A stretch of 64,000 nucleotides of DNA from Platerodrilus igneus (GCA_036346225.1 JARFIW010000500.1:3100001-3164000), one strand, 5' to 3'. Counted from the stretch's first letter, positions 46,057 to 56,717 are shown. Program-made: numbers and translations. Notes: generated from the letters alone by a model not told the origin.

Positions 46057-46492
46057 CCTATTCACGATAAATATGGGATGAGGTCACAATACAAATAAAT
46101 GCTGCGTTGTCATGGTTGAGTTATTCTATGCCTATTTAATAATTAGACTTGTATAGTTTTTGTTTATTAAAAGTTGGCATATTTTAAATTGTAAGGTTAT
46201 TTTTAAAATACCTTCTTTCTATATGGTAGTGAATTGTGGTAGCAATGCAACTCAAGATGCAGAAGTAAGATTTTTCAAATAATAAAAGCAGTTTCTTAAA
46301 ATTTCACTGTAAACAAATTTTGCGTCTAAGGATACATAAGCAGAAAATGTTACAACACCACACAAAACTGCCAACTGTAACATACTAAATTGTAATATCA
46401 TTAAAGCTGCGTTCATAGTTACGTCCACATTATACAATTACTAACATTTTATTACTATTTACGATATCATCCCATATTTATCGTGAATAAGG
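46057..46492. mobile_element. 436-bp MITE with CCYTATTCACGATAAATATG termini
   Basis: Left end CCCTATTCACGATAAATATG (then GGATGA) at 46057 and its near-perfect complement ending at 46492, a match of about 25 bases. The interior is AT-rich; a 61-codon frame (46252-46437) shows no family likeness. The superfamily is not assigned and no certain target duplication was seen. Confidence 0.65.
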
Positions 46493-48417
46493 TATACTAA
46501 CATTTAAAATTACATAGTAATATCACTTTGAACTAAAGATTACATGCTTACAAAATATGAACATGTAATTAAGTTGTATAGAAACAATTATACTGATTAA
46601 GTATATGAAGCTAATCACAGAGCCGTGAAATGAATCCAAATCAAATGTGTAGTGTCTTAAAATAAAATTGTGTTAAGTAGTTCTCTAAATAATGAATTCG
46701 TTTCCAAATGAAGAACATGTTAATATGCTGGAAGTGTATTTTGTGTAGAAAATTTTTTCACAAACAGCTGAGATGTGTATCATACATTTGCCAAACGAAA
46801 TGTGACAATGAACATTTGGACGTTTTTCTACAGTGAGAAAATCTTAGACTGTGGGTAAAATGGAAATCGAGAATTTCTTAATGAAGATATTGTCTTGGCA
46901 TAGTTTAAAGAAAATCTTCATACTCATCAGGTTAAGTTTCACGTCATACAGATGTTCTACATCCATAATTTTAAAGATATTAAGAAATAATGTTTGGTGA
47001 AATTTATATGTTAAAATTAGTGCCTGGAATGTGTACATTTTTATATTTTATACATTAATATCTGAAGTGACATTCTATTATAAAAATCAAAAATAACAAC
47101 CCAACTTGGACAAATTAGATACATAAATATGCAGTATGTTATATTCAGTCCATATATCTAGATCATTTTTTCCATACTTAATTTAAATTTCATATCTCTT
47201 ATTGTTTCCATGGTTATTTTGCATGCTTAGTAGTGGGTTTGTCTCCCTTTCGATTTTAAACGATCATTTGTTTAAACATCCGGTAGAATTTTATTAAATA
47301 TTCAGTTACAAAGTTAAATATTTTGAATCTATTCTATTTTGATAATATGTTAAACCTAGGGTTTTATTATTACAAAGTATGGAAGTTTATATATCGAAAG
47401 CTGGCCAAAACATTTGCTTCAGAAACATTCTAATAAGGTGGAAATTTGTTTTAATATCCGGCATCTATCAAATAAGTTAGGAACATATTTGGTTATCCAA
47501 AACACTTGCTTAGAAATATCTTTATTTGGATAGCACGAAACGTGGCTTGTAGCCGTCAAAGGTTGGAAGGCTGGCAGTGTGTGTTTGCAGTAATGGATTG
47601 GAAAGTGTTGTTTTGGTTGTTGGGGCATTTGATTTCAAAGATTTTGGGTACCTGCTTCTCCAAGGTTATCTCTGGCCAATAGCTATTAATTCGGTTTATG
47701 CTACAAATTTATGCTTTCTATACGAAATGCAGGTTGATTACAGATATACCTAGCTGGTTGAAGTGTTATTTTAAAAAAGTCACGACTGGTTTACAAGCAG
47801 ACGTTATTTGACGAATTTTCTATGTTTATTGAGGGCATTCACTTTATTAGTTTCTATTATCTGCAGGTGATGTTTTTAAAATTACGTTACTTTTGGTGGA
47901 TTATCTCCACATATTATCGACAAGGGAAGTTTTACAACAAATAAAAATTATTACTGTACTGATTTTCCTCGAGTGTGTACAAAGGTGTTATTTAGCTGTT
48001 ATTTTCTTGATATAGTGCATTCGCGTTGACTTGTTTATAACTTGGCGATGTAAATTCTGACATTCGTTTTAAATACAGATAAGGCAATTTGTCGTGTCAG
48101 TCCTTAAAGTGAATCACATCTTTGATATTGAACGTTGAAAATAGAGCAGCTAAGAGGCATTAAAACATCAAAATTACTTTTACTATTATATAAGAAGATG
48201 CGGAACATAATCACCAGTTGTTAAATTCACTACCGTGGTCGATGATTTCACCAGCAATAGATTTGGGTTCGATATTTTCTTTCTTTTCAAGTTTTTGGTA
48301 TTGGAAGAATTTAAGAACATTAGTACGCGGTGTGATACAATGAAACGTGATAGGTTTGCGAGAATTTGGACGAGGTATAGAAAATTGTATCTGATGGAGA
48401 ATTGTAGGCTAGTGAGA
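46493..48417. other. No recognised gene
   Basis: AT-rich, probably further intron or upstream sequence of the BCAR3-like gene. Short frames are unremarkable. Confidence 0.4.
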
Positions 48418-49090
48418 TAGTGAAAGGATATTTTTCAGAAATATTATGGAGTGCAGAAGACGGCGGTTTTGTAACAAATGAACATTAAATGCAGCTAGTA
48501 AAATGTTATGTAGATATCCAATAGGTGGATAAATACCTTGAATACGCAAGAAAACTAACTTCGAAAATTTTCTCTGAACATTTTCCAGTAAGTTAAAGTG
48601 TATAGCATAGTGAGGGCACCATATAATTGAAGCATATTCCAGACGAGAACATATATGTGCAGTATATAATGTAAGAAAAGTGGAAGGATTTGAGAAACTA
48701 GTTGAATTGCGGATAATGAAACCCATTACCTGATGTGATTTTTTTAACTAGATAGTTAACATGTTCAATGAAGTGCAATTTCCTGTCAAAAATCTATCCC
48801 ACATCCTTAACATGAGGTGGTGTGGTCTATGAAGAGTTGTATCATGTAACAAATAATAAAATCTAATAGGATTATCAATTCTGGAGAATGTCATGACCTA
48901 ACACTTTTTAACATTCAGCGGGAGATTATTGATAGTGCACCAGGTAGTTAAAAGGTCCAAATTGGTCTGCAATTTTCTACAATCCTCTTCTGGATTAATT
49001 TCTTTGTAAAGTTTTAGATCGTCTGAGTATAGAAGGTAGTTTATTTTTAGTGCGTTTCCAATGTCATCAATATGTGTTATATAATTTGTG
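48418..49090 (-). pseudogene. CR1/Jockey-group LINE RT C-terminal remnant
   Basis: Minus strand reads YSDDLKLYKEINPEEDCRKL (altered FADD box), QTNLDLLTTWCTINNLPLNV, then RMWDRFLTGNCTSLNMLT. The clean frame 48726-48409 continues with SRLEYASIIWCPHYAIH and RKFSKLVFLRIQGIYPPIGY. Domain order and SRLEYxSxIWxPxY match the C-terminus of the LINE at 29-33 kb but are clearly a different, older family member. Confidence 0.8.
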
Positions 49091-49229
49091 GTGCGTTCAT
49101 ACGTTCATAGCATACCTGTCAAACTTAGATATTGAAAAAATGCAAATAAATAATATACTTTTTACTATGTAAATAAAAATCCGTTGTGCTAAATATTTTA
49201 AAACTTGTTAATCTGTGAAATAGTCTAAA

Positions 49230-49470
49230 CATACCATGCAAAATCCGACGTCACAGTCATTACAAAAATATCAGCGGTTCTTTCTTTTTTTCGGTAACTG
49301 CTCAGCTTCCTTATCAGTTAAACCGACATATCTTGCCATTACAAGAATTTATACCTGTACACTATTTAGCAACGAAAGCACTTGCGACACAATTCAAAAT
49401 CTGAACACGACTAAATCTAATAAAATCGAAAATACTTGTGATTTACGAAGTACATATAAGCAACTATAAA
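49230..49470 (-). pseudogene. Possible PHD-finger ORF1 relic of the same LINE
   Basis: Minus strand, in shifted frames: a CRKCFRC cluster near 49390, then LTDKEAEQLPKKRKNR and YFCNDC near 49260. The spacing resembles a PHD finger (Cys pairs, LTDKE, terminal CxxC), as in LINE ORF1 proteins. It lies upstream of the RT relic on the same strand, implying a large internal deletion. Confidence 0.4.
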
Positions 49471-49479
49471 ATGGAGTAG

Positions 49480-50279
49480 GCAAGCTTCTCGTACGTATAT
49501 TTACTGACAACACACAGATTTTTGAAATAATAAAACGTACATTTACGGAAGTAGCACGATAAGTATGCATTTTGGAAACGTATATTATATCAAATCTTCT
49601 GTATGCTGAAGATTTAGATCTCCTTACGATTAAAAGATCTCGACAATCTTCCGACTAAGCTAGGGGTATATTCCTCGGGTAGAGCTTATGAGGAGTGGTC
49701 GTGGGTTTCACAACAAAATATTGTATACTTACTGACTCTAATAATGCAAAATAGAGGGTGCAAAGGGGCGCTACCAAGTCCTTGAATTTTTAAACACGGG
49801 TTTGCCCCTAAGGGAGGACTTAGAAGTCCTTAGAGAGAAATATCGTATTTACTGCTAAAGCAGGAGTTGTAAAAAAATGTATTAATATAATGAACTCACT
49901 TGTCCAAAATTAAACAATTACTCAAATGAATTTAACGATTGTTTTTTAATTAAGTCTAGCTTTCTTTGTAATCAAACTTTATATACAGAATATACATGAA
50001 TAATTTGGTCAAATCTTTTAGACACAGATATTAAATATGAAAATCACTACTGTTTCTACTAGGAATAAAAAAATATTAATAATGTATTAAACATGTTTAT
50101 GAAGCTTTCCAAATAACTTACCCAAAATACACAGATCTGTTACCTCAGTTTACAAATGTGTATTAAATATTCGATAAACAAAAATCAGTTCTCGTAATTA
50201 CTTGAGATATAATTGAATTTAAATGAAATACTTTGTTCGAATTAAATAAAGGTATTCATAATCATAATTATTTGCATTG

Positions 50280-50280
<1 letters not shown>
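49480..50280. other. No recognised feature
   Basis: AT-rich flank of the young LTR element. Confidence 0.4.

Positions 50281-50285
<5 letters not shown>

Positions 50286-50326
<41 letters not shown>
50286..50326. repeat. (AT)n microsatellite, 5' flank of the LTR element
   Basis: About 20 AT units ending directly at the first LTR base. A matching (AT)n follows the 3' LTR, so the element inserted into this microsatellite. Confidence 0.97.
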
Positions 50327-50329
<3 letters not shown>

Positions 50330-51982
50330 AATGTAAGGGGGGGGTACAAGGCTTCTAAGGGTAGATTTGTGTTAAAAAGGGTGTATGCCAAACAACATGA
50401 TTCATAAATCAGATCCATAAGTTAAAAACTATATTTTGCTGTACTTTACATATGCTAAAGTATTTACCATTTAGTTTGAAACGCATGTGCCAAAGGTAAA
50501 CAAAATGACTTTATGACGTTGATACAATGCACGGTACTTAAGGTTTTATACTGAGTTGATATTTTATAAGTCATTGAAAGTACATTTGCCGTCTGAAAAC
50601 CGGACGCGTCTATGGATATCTACAATCAACCAAGCGTCCAGGTCTCGTGTAAATATTTTGGCTTTTCATTTAAATAGAATCAACTTTTGGACGAATTGTA
50701 AAATCAAAATTATAAGTGAATAGAAACATAAAATATTATTGGAGAATTGTGAAGTGTTTAGGACCAATGGTAGAAATTATGAATGTATGTAAAGACTATA
50801 GTGAAGGTATTTTGGACACTAGAGTAAAGACGAATTGTTATTGGATGTTTTATGCTTTTAAAAATGTGATTAAGTGAGCTAAGGTTGTTATGCTTATTGC
50901 TTAGCGAAGTAAATAAGGAGATTTTTTTTCGATTATTTTCAGTATAAAGACGTGTTTTGCAAACCTGCGTTAAAAAGTTGTATAATATTTTGATGAAATA
51001 AATGTTTTTTGAGTTAAATAGTCTGATTTAGTCAAGTGAAAGTATAAGAAGCATCGATAGTACAAAAGCGGCGATTATAAAAGAATATTTAGAGTGGTTA
51101 ATAGTGCGACGGGAAAGCGACGAATTATTTAGGTTTGAACGAGATTGGTATTGGATTTGGGACGATTGGTTAAACGGCAGCAGGAGATTCGAGTGGATAT
51201 ACAAAGCAACGACGATATTAATAATTTTGGAGTGATTTGAAAAGATTAAAGGCAGTAGGACATAGTGTGGATATTGAAGGAATAGCAGGAATAGGTTGAT
51301 TTGGAACAGTACGGCAGGATAGATTTGGATTGAGTACGGAAAGGCGAGAGGACTGATTGGAGCACGAAGAAGGAAGACAGGAGAGCAGCATATTATAAGG
51401 AAGAATTAACGCAGGGGAAGTAGATACAACGGTTTATTCAAAATTCTAAAATTAGGGTAAATTATTTCAGATTTGGGGTCAGCAAAATTGTTAAGAACAC
51501 CTGGAGGCGATACGCAAGTGAACAGCGATTGTGAATCTTTGTGAAGGTGCGTACGGTGAATAAGATCTAAAGCCAGCAACATTTAAAGAAGGCATTCGGC
51601 GCAGTATAGTTCAGGTGAGTACCGTGGAATATCTTAAAACGTCAAAATTAAAGTCAGAAATAGTATACATAAATTAATTTGGCACCAAGCAACATTGATC
51701 AGTAAAATTTGGCATATACAGTAAATAATTCCATATTAAAAAGGTAGTAAAACAAACGAGTGTGCAGTTTGGTTGGACAGTGCACATCTACTCACGATTG
51801 AACTCACGGTGAGTAGGTGAACACCCTGAGATAAAGGTTTCATATAGTCGAGGCATAAAATATAGTGAACAGTAAATAGATAACCAACCAAACTTTGCAA
51901 AAGCACATCATATAGAAGTCATATTATTGAATACTTAAAAATTAGGGGCGACGACAAAAAGTCGTGCATATAAATTTGTAAA
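50327..51982 (+). repeat. 5' LTR (1656 bp)
   Basis: Starts TGTAATGTAAG plus a run of 8 G and ends near TATAAATTTGTAAA. The ends do not show the common TG...CA pair on the right side, so the exact 3' limit is set by comparison with the 3' LTR. It contains donor-like CAG|GTGAGT at 51614 and ACG|GTGAGTAGG at 51808. Confidence 0.92.
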
Positions 51983-52104
51983 TAAATTGGCGCCCAACGT
52001 GGGGCTCGAAAAAAGGCTAGAAAAGTACTAGAGTGAAAGATAGTAAGATACGGGATCCCGAGATTAGGTGGGGCCCGTAGTTTTTTTTCTTTATTATTTT
52101 GCAG
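51615..52104 (+). promoter_or_regulatory. Possible leader intron across LTR end and primer site
   Basis: CAG|GTGAGT at 51614/51615 is a full consensus donor. GTAGTTTTTTTTC, then TTATTATTTTGCAG at 52076-52104, is a strong acceptor with a long pyrimidine tract, 28 bases before the gag ATG. The 3' LTR keeps the donor as GTAAGT. Splicing would remove the LTR 3' part and the primer-binding site from gag mRNA. Not proven. Confidence 0.45.
51988..52007 (+). promoter_or_regulatory. Primer-binding site, tRNA-Lys
   Basis: TGGCGCCCAACGTGGGGCTC is the exact complement of the 3' end of the animal tRNA-Lys(CTT) including CCA, as I remember that tRNA. It begins 5 bases after the LTR end, the normal place for minus-strand DNA priming. 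Confidence 0.93.
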
Positions 52105-52132
52105 AAAACGAGTTCAAAACTAAGCAGCAGAG

Positions 52133-52870
52133 ATGACGGACGCGGACACGAAAAGGATCACGAGATCGGGACGGATATACGGTGTTGAAATGGAAATAGG
52201 GACACAGGACATGGAGTTAGATGCAGGGGGAGACATACAGGAGACGGACGTGAGGCAGACAGAGCCGGAGGTGACAGGCATGGACACGGACCAGGCGACG
52301 GTACCGGAGGTGAGGGTAGCAGAAGCCGACGGAAACCAGGACATTATGAGATTTCTGATAAGTATGAAAGACGATTTAAAGACAATGGCAGCATCACACA
52401 CAAAATTGCAGACAAATTTAACGAACAAAATGGAAGAATCACGTACGGAACAAAAAGAGGCGAATGCAGCGTTAGCTAATAAAATTACAGAATCACATAC
52501 GGAACTGACGGATAGAATTACAGAGACAAACACGGAACTACAAACGAATTTGACAGATAAAATTACAGAATCACATAACGAATTAAGGAACGAGTTTAGG
52601 ACGGCGCACGCGGAACTGACGGCAAAAATGAACTACACGCAGGACTATCTACTAACACAAATACAAATTGTAAAGGACGACATGCGGACAGAGGTACAAC
52701 AACAAGTAGACAGGGTTGACGACAAGTTGGAACACACACGGATACATTTTCAGGGAGACTTGAACGCGACACGGACGGACCTAAGAACGGAAATTAAGAC
52801 ACGGGTGGATACAGTAGAAGAGACAATGATTAGCGGGTTTTCGACACAATACGGAAATACAGACATGTGA
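52133..52870 (+). CDS. Gag N-terminal part with coiled-coil repeats
   Basis: 245 codons from ATG (MTDADTKRITRSGRIYGVEM). An acidic, Thr-rich start (about residues 15-75) precedes a long helical region (about 80-225) built of short repeats such as TNLTNKMEESRTE, ANKITESHTELTDRITETNT and LTDKITESHNELRNEFRTA. These are spaced as heptads, typical of a coiled coil. It should mediate Gag assembly. It ends at TGA 52868, but the capsid continues in another frame from about 52869, so a one-base change near 52830-52870 splits gag. The base composition is unusual: T-poor and rich in ACG and GAC codons compared with the AT-rich protease downstream. Confidence 0.8.
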   Translation: MTDADTKRITRSGRIYGVEMEIGTQDMELDAGGDIQETDVRQTEPEVTGMDTDQATVPEVRVAEADGNQDIMRFLISMKDDLKTMAASHTKLQTNLTNKMEESRTEQKEANAALANKITESHTELTDRITETNTELQTNLTDKITESHNELRNEFRTAHAELTAKMNYTQDYLLTQIQIVKDDMRTEVQQQVDRVDDKLEHTRIHFQGDLNATRTDLRTEIKTRVDTVEETMISGFSTQYGNTDM

Positions 52871-52910
52871 CAAAAGACATACGACGCACTACCGAAATTT
52901 AGGACAGACG

Positions 52911-53651
52911 TTGGAGACTATACAAAATGAAAATATAAACGTTAGGACGCAACTGGACGCAAAACTGATAGACAACGCGACAGTATTGGAAAATAGGGTC
53001 GGACAGGAAGTTAGACAGATACAGGACAAGTTGGACGAAATAGAAAGAAGGCGCGTTGGACTAGACTACGGACAGCACGTTAGATTAAACCGGGACGCAT
53101 TACCAAAGTTTGAGGGACGAAGGACAGAACAGCCCATGGGATTTTTAGACCGACTAGACGAGATCGTAGGGACTGAAAATGAGAGAACAAAACTACAGAT
53201 CGTGGGGGCGACTTTGACGGGCAACGCCGAAAAATGGCATAATATCATCCGCAGACAATACGACACATACGCCGATTTCAGACGACTTTTTATAGAGCAA
53301 TTTTGGAGCAATACACACCAGACTGACATACGGACGAATTTAATTACCGGACATTACAGCAGGACTCACGGCACACGCGAAGAATACGCGATTGACAAGT
53401 TTAATCAGGCACAACACTTGACACCAAAATTGGGCGAGGACGACATTGTACTACTACTAGCAGGACATATGGAATCGGAAGTTACAAAGGTGGTAGTGGT
53501 ACAGAACGTCAAGACATTGAGGGAATTTTTAGGGGTAATGAGAAACTTTGATTTAGCGACAGCACTGGAGGCGAAAACGCGGACAAACTATTGGGAGCAA
53601 AACAGGGGTTATAGGGAAGACAGCCAACGACAACCGTACCACGAACACTGA
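52911..53651 (+). CDS. Gag capsid part, ends at in-frame TGA
   Basis: 246 codons: coiled-coil remainder (VLENRVGQEVRQIQDKLDEI), then the capsid with LPKFEGRRTEQPMGFLDRLD, LTGNAEKWHNIIRRQYDTYA, DFRRLFIEQFWSNTHQTDIR, REEYAIDKFNQAQHLTPKL and VQNVKTLREFLGVMRNFD. Motifs PxFxG, GxAxxWW-like and YxDFxxxFxxQFWS are the Ty3/gypsy capsid pattern. The frame opens at 52869, before this ATG. The stop TGA (53649-53651) is followed without interruption in the same frame by the His/Asn/Gly/Arg-rich linker and protease. No CCHC zinc knuckle is seen; the basic HRNQWGHEGHRRPYYN stretch after the TGA may bind RNA instead. Confidence 0.85.
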   Translation: METIQNENINVRTQLDAKLIDNATVLENRVGQEVRQIQDKLDEIERRRVGLDYGQHVRLNRDALPKFEGRRTEQPMGFLDRLDEIVGTENERTKLQIVGATLTGNAEKWHNIIRRQYDTYADFRRLFIEQFWSNTHQTDIRTNLITGHYSRTHGTREEYAIDKFNQAQHLTPKLGEDDIVLLLAGHMESEVTKVVVVQNVKTLREFLGVMRNFDLATALEAKTRTNYWEQNRGYREDSQRQPYHEH

Positions 53652-53867
53652 CCTAATTACAGACAGGACAATTTCAACCACGGACATCGGAATCAATGGG
53701 GACACGAAGGACATAGACGACCTTATTACAATAGGGATCACAGGGCAAATGAATACAATGGACAAAACAGATACCAGCACGGCAACCACGAGGGTGACGG
53801 CCGGACTACTGGGGGCGGAATACACAATGGAAACAGCCGGACGGACAGGGACATAAACGTCCAGCAT

Positions 53868-54770
53868 ATGACGACGAGCGCGATTACAACGGACCCAGAT
53901 AGGATTGAGGTGGTGCAGATTCACGAGGCGCCACAGGAACAAAAAAAAAACGCGAATTTTTGGACGACCTACGGCTTAGGAATAAATATCGACGTGTGTT
54001 ATAGTATAAGGGATTTATTGTTAAATAGTTATATCTTTAATAAAAAAAACTTGTTGTTTATAAATATTAGTTTAAGTGACTGTTTATATGTGGCATTAGT
54101 TGATAGTGGTTCACAGTTATCGCTGGTAAATGAGAATGTGGTAGTAAAACATGGAGAATTTTTAAAGGGACGAATAGGAACAATTGATGGGGTTAACTTA
54201 TGGTCAGCGATGAACAAAAAGCTAACGACGATTTATAGTGTTATCCGTGTACCGATATATATAGGGAATAAAGAAGCAGGAGATGCAGAGTTTTTAATTA
54301 CAAAGGGGTTGCAGCTAGATTTCATATTAGGAATGGATTTTATAGAAGAGTTTGGGTTGAATATAGATGGAAAGGATAGGTCAATTAGGATATTTGATAA
54401 AGATAGGTTATGGGTGGTGCCTACGGTTAGTTCAGAATATAGGAATGGAAATGATATAGATAGTACAGGATTAGGAATGGTAAAAGAGGATAATTATGGA
54501 CGGATTGAAGTGAGATTATGTAATATGTTTGCGAGATTAATTAATGATGAACAGATAGGGAAAGTGAGTAATGAAATTAGGGTGAAGCTAGATGAATTGT
54601 TTAATAAATATATAGGCTTGTTTAATGAAGGGCCGTACAAGATCACGCGTATTTTTGCTGAAGGAAATACGTTTGAGCTAGATAATATGACAGGGGGATA
54701 TCGCGGGCGTTTTCACTTGGAGAATTTATACCCATATAGAATTGTACAGGAAGAGGGTTTAGTAGGATAG
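53868..54770 (+). CDS. Protease fused to integrase C-terminus (RT, RNase H, IN core deleted)
   Basis: 300 codons from the first ATG, though the frame is open from 53652. Aspartic protease: LYVALVDSGSQLSLVNENVV (catalytic DSG at residues 79-81, where DTG/DSG is normal) and LDFILGMDFIEEFGL (ILGxDF, 153-158). Residues 200-254 resemble the start of RT (KLDELFNKYIGLFNE). Then, without a break, GPYKITRIFAEGNTFELDN, then GGYRGRFHLENLYPYRI at 255-291 is the integrase C-terminal GPY/F module. The whole RT palm, RNase H and integrase DDE core are missing, and the reading frame survives the deletion junction near 54630. The codon composition switches to AT-rich near 53990. Confidence 0.9.
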   Translation: MTTSAITTDPDRIEVVQIHEAPQEQKKNANFWTTYGLGINIDVCYSIRDLLLNSYIFNKKNLLFINISLSDCLYVALVDSGSQLSLVNENVVVKHGEFLKGRIGTIDGVNLWSAMNKKLTTIYSVIRVPIYIGNKEAGDAEFLITKGLQLDFILGMDFIEEFGLNIDGKDRSIRIFDKDRLWVVPTVSSEYRNGNDIDSTGLGMVKEDNYGRIEVRLCNMFARLINDEQIGKVSNEIRVKLDELFNKYIGLFNEGPYKITRIFAEGNTFELDNMTGGYRGRFHLENLYPYRIVQEEGLVG

Positions 54771-55011
54771 TTATTATGTAGTTCATGCAACGGAAAGTTT
54801 AGTTTTTGTTTTTTTTGTTGTTTTGTTTATAGTATAGGTTAGTATATAGCGTAGTAAGATAGATGTGAGAGAAAGGCGAATAGGGGTTGACCAATTGAGA
54901 TGTAAAAATGCGAGAGGGTGATTTTAAATAAAAATTAGAAATTTATGCACACCAGGGGAAGAGAAAAAAACATACGAAATTTCCAATTTCATTCAAAATC
55001 AGTGGGGCCAA

Positions 55012-56668
55012 TGTAATGTAAGGGGGGGGGGGTACAAGGCTTCTAAGGGTAGATTTGTGTTAAAAAGGGTGTATGCCAAACAACATGATTCATAAATCAG
55101 ATCCATAAGTTAAAAACTATATTTTGCTGTACTTTACATATGCTAAAGTATTTACCATTTAGTTTGAAACGCATGTGCCAAAGGTAAACAAAATGACTTT
55201 ATGACGTTGATACAATGCACGGTACTTAAGGTTTTATACTGAGTTGATATTTTATAAGCCATTGAAAGTACATTTGCCGTCTGAAAACCGGACGCGTCTA
55301 TGGATATCTACAATCAACCAAGCGTCCAGGTCTCGTGTAAATATTTTGGCTTTTCATTTAAATAGAATCAACTTTTGGACGAATTGTAAAATCAAAATTA
55401 TAAGTGAATAGAAACATAAAATATTATTGGAGAATTGTGAAGTGTTTAGGACCAATGGTAGAAATTATGAATGTATATAAAGACTATAGTGAAGGTATTT
55501 TGGACACTAGAGTAAAGACGAATTGTTATTGGATGTTTTATGCTTTTAAAAATGTGATTAAGTGAGCTAAGGTTGTAATGCTTATTGCTTAGCGAAGTAA
55601 ATAAGGAGATTTTTTTTCGATTATTTTCAGTATAAAGACGTGTTTTGCAAACCTGCGTTAAAAAGTTGTATAATATTTTGATGAAATAAATGTTTTTTGA
55701 GTTAAATAGTCTGATTTAGTCAAGTGAAAGTATAAGAAGCATCGATAGTACAAAAGCGGCGATTATAAAAGAATATTTAGAGTGGTTAATAGTGCGACGG
55801 GAAAGCGACGAATTATTTAGGTTTGAACGAGATTGGTATTGGATTTGGGACGATTGGTTAAACGGCAGCAGGAGATTCGAGTGGATATACAAAGCAACGA
55901 CGATATTAATAATTTTGGAGTGATTTGGAAAGATTAAAGGCAGTAGGACATAGTGTGGATATTGAAGGAATAGCAGGGAATAGGTTGATTTGGAACAGTA
56001 CGGCAGGATAGATTTGGATTGAGTACGGAAAGGCGAGAGGACTGATTGGAGCACGAAGAAGGAAGACAGGAGAGCAGCATATTATAAGGAAGAATTAACG
56101 CAGGGGAAGTAGATACAACGGTTTATTCAAAATTCTAAAATTAGGGTAAATTATTTCAGATTTGGGGTCAGCAAAATTGTTAAGAACACCTGGAGGCGAT
56201 ACGCAAGTGAACAGCGATTGTGAATCCTTGTGAAGGTGCGTACGGTGAATAAGATCTAGAGCCAGCCACATTTAAAGAAGGCATTCGGCGCAGTATAGTT
56301 CAGGTAAGTACCGTGTAATATCTTAAAACGTCAAAATTAAAGTCAGAAATAGTATACATAAATTAATTTGGCACCAAGCAACATTGATCAGTAAAATTTG
56401 GCATATACAGTAAATAATTCCATATTAAAAAGGTAGTAAAACAAACGAGTGTGCAGTTTGGTTGGACAGTGCACATCTACTCACGATTGAACTCACGGTG
56501 AGTAGGTGAACACCCTGAGATAAAGGTTTCATATAGTCGAGGCATAAAATATAGTGAACAGTAAATAGATAACCAACCAAACTTTGCAAAAGCACATCAT
56601 ATAGAAGTCATATTATTGAATACTTAAAAATTAGGGGCGACGACAAAAAGTCGTGCATATAAATTTGT

Positions 56669-56671
<3 letters not shown>
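55012..56671 (+). repeat. 3' LTR (1660 bp)
   Basis: Almost identical to the 5' LTR. It starts TGTAATGTAAG with 11 rather than 8 G, differs by about ten substitutions, and has one extra G near 55978. It ends at TTTGTAAA, beside (AT)n. Confidence 0.93.

Positions 56672-56714
<43 letters not shown>
56672..56714. repeat. (AT)n microsatellite, 3' flank of the LTR element
   Basis: Continuation of the (AT)n target of the LTR element; it also borders the foldback to its right. Confidence 0.95.

Positions 56715-56717
<3 letters not shown>

Larger units (their letters stand above)
50327..56671 (+). mobile_element. Young, internally deleted Ty3-type LTR retrotransposon
   Basis: 6.3-kb element with two 1.66-kb LTRs, a tRNA-Lys primer site and a 3.0-kb interior encoding gag, protease and an integrase tail. 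Reverse transcriptase, RNase H and the integrase core are absent. Long LTRs, Lys primer and a non-zinc-knuckle gag recall the Osvaldo branch of Ty3/gypsy; this assignment is from memory of the group and is tentative. The few LTR differences (about ten substitutions by eye) mean a recent insertion, so the deleted form itself was probably mobile. The interior before the 3' LTR has AGTGGGGCCA instead of a long polypurine tract; a better purine run (GGGGAAGAGAAAAAAA) lies near 54955-54970. Confidence 0.93.

Noticed and set aside
46252..46437. 61-codon hydrophobic minus frame, considered as a small membrane protein
   Set aside because: Lies wholly inside a MITE and has no promoter or homology I can support.
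47419..47628. 69-codon minus frame, considered as an upstream BCAR3 exon
   Set aside because: It lacks family motifs expected before TECIKLL and has no convincing splice sites in phase.
52120..52533. 137-codon minus-strand frame over gag
   Set aside because: It is the antisense shadow of the repetitive coiled-coil gag and reads as Ser/Val-rich low complexity.
55716..56054. 112-codon minus-strand frame in the 3' LTR
   Set aside because: The equivalent frame is not kept in the nearly identical 5' LTR because of small indels, and it resembles no protein. Chance antisense frame.
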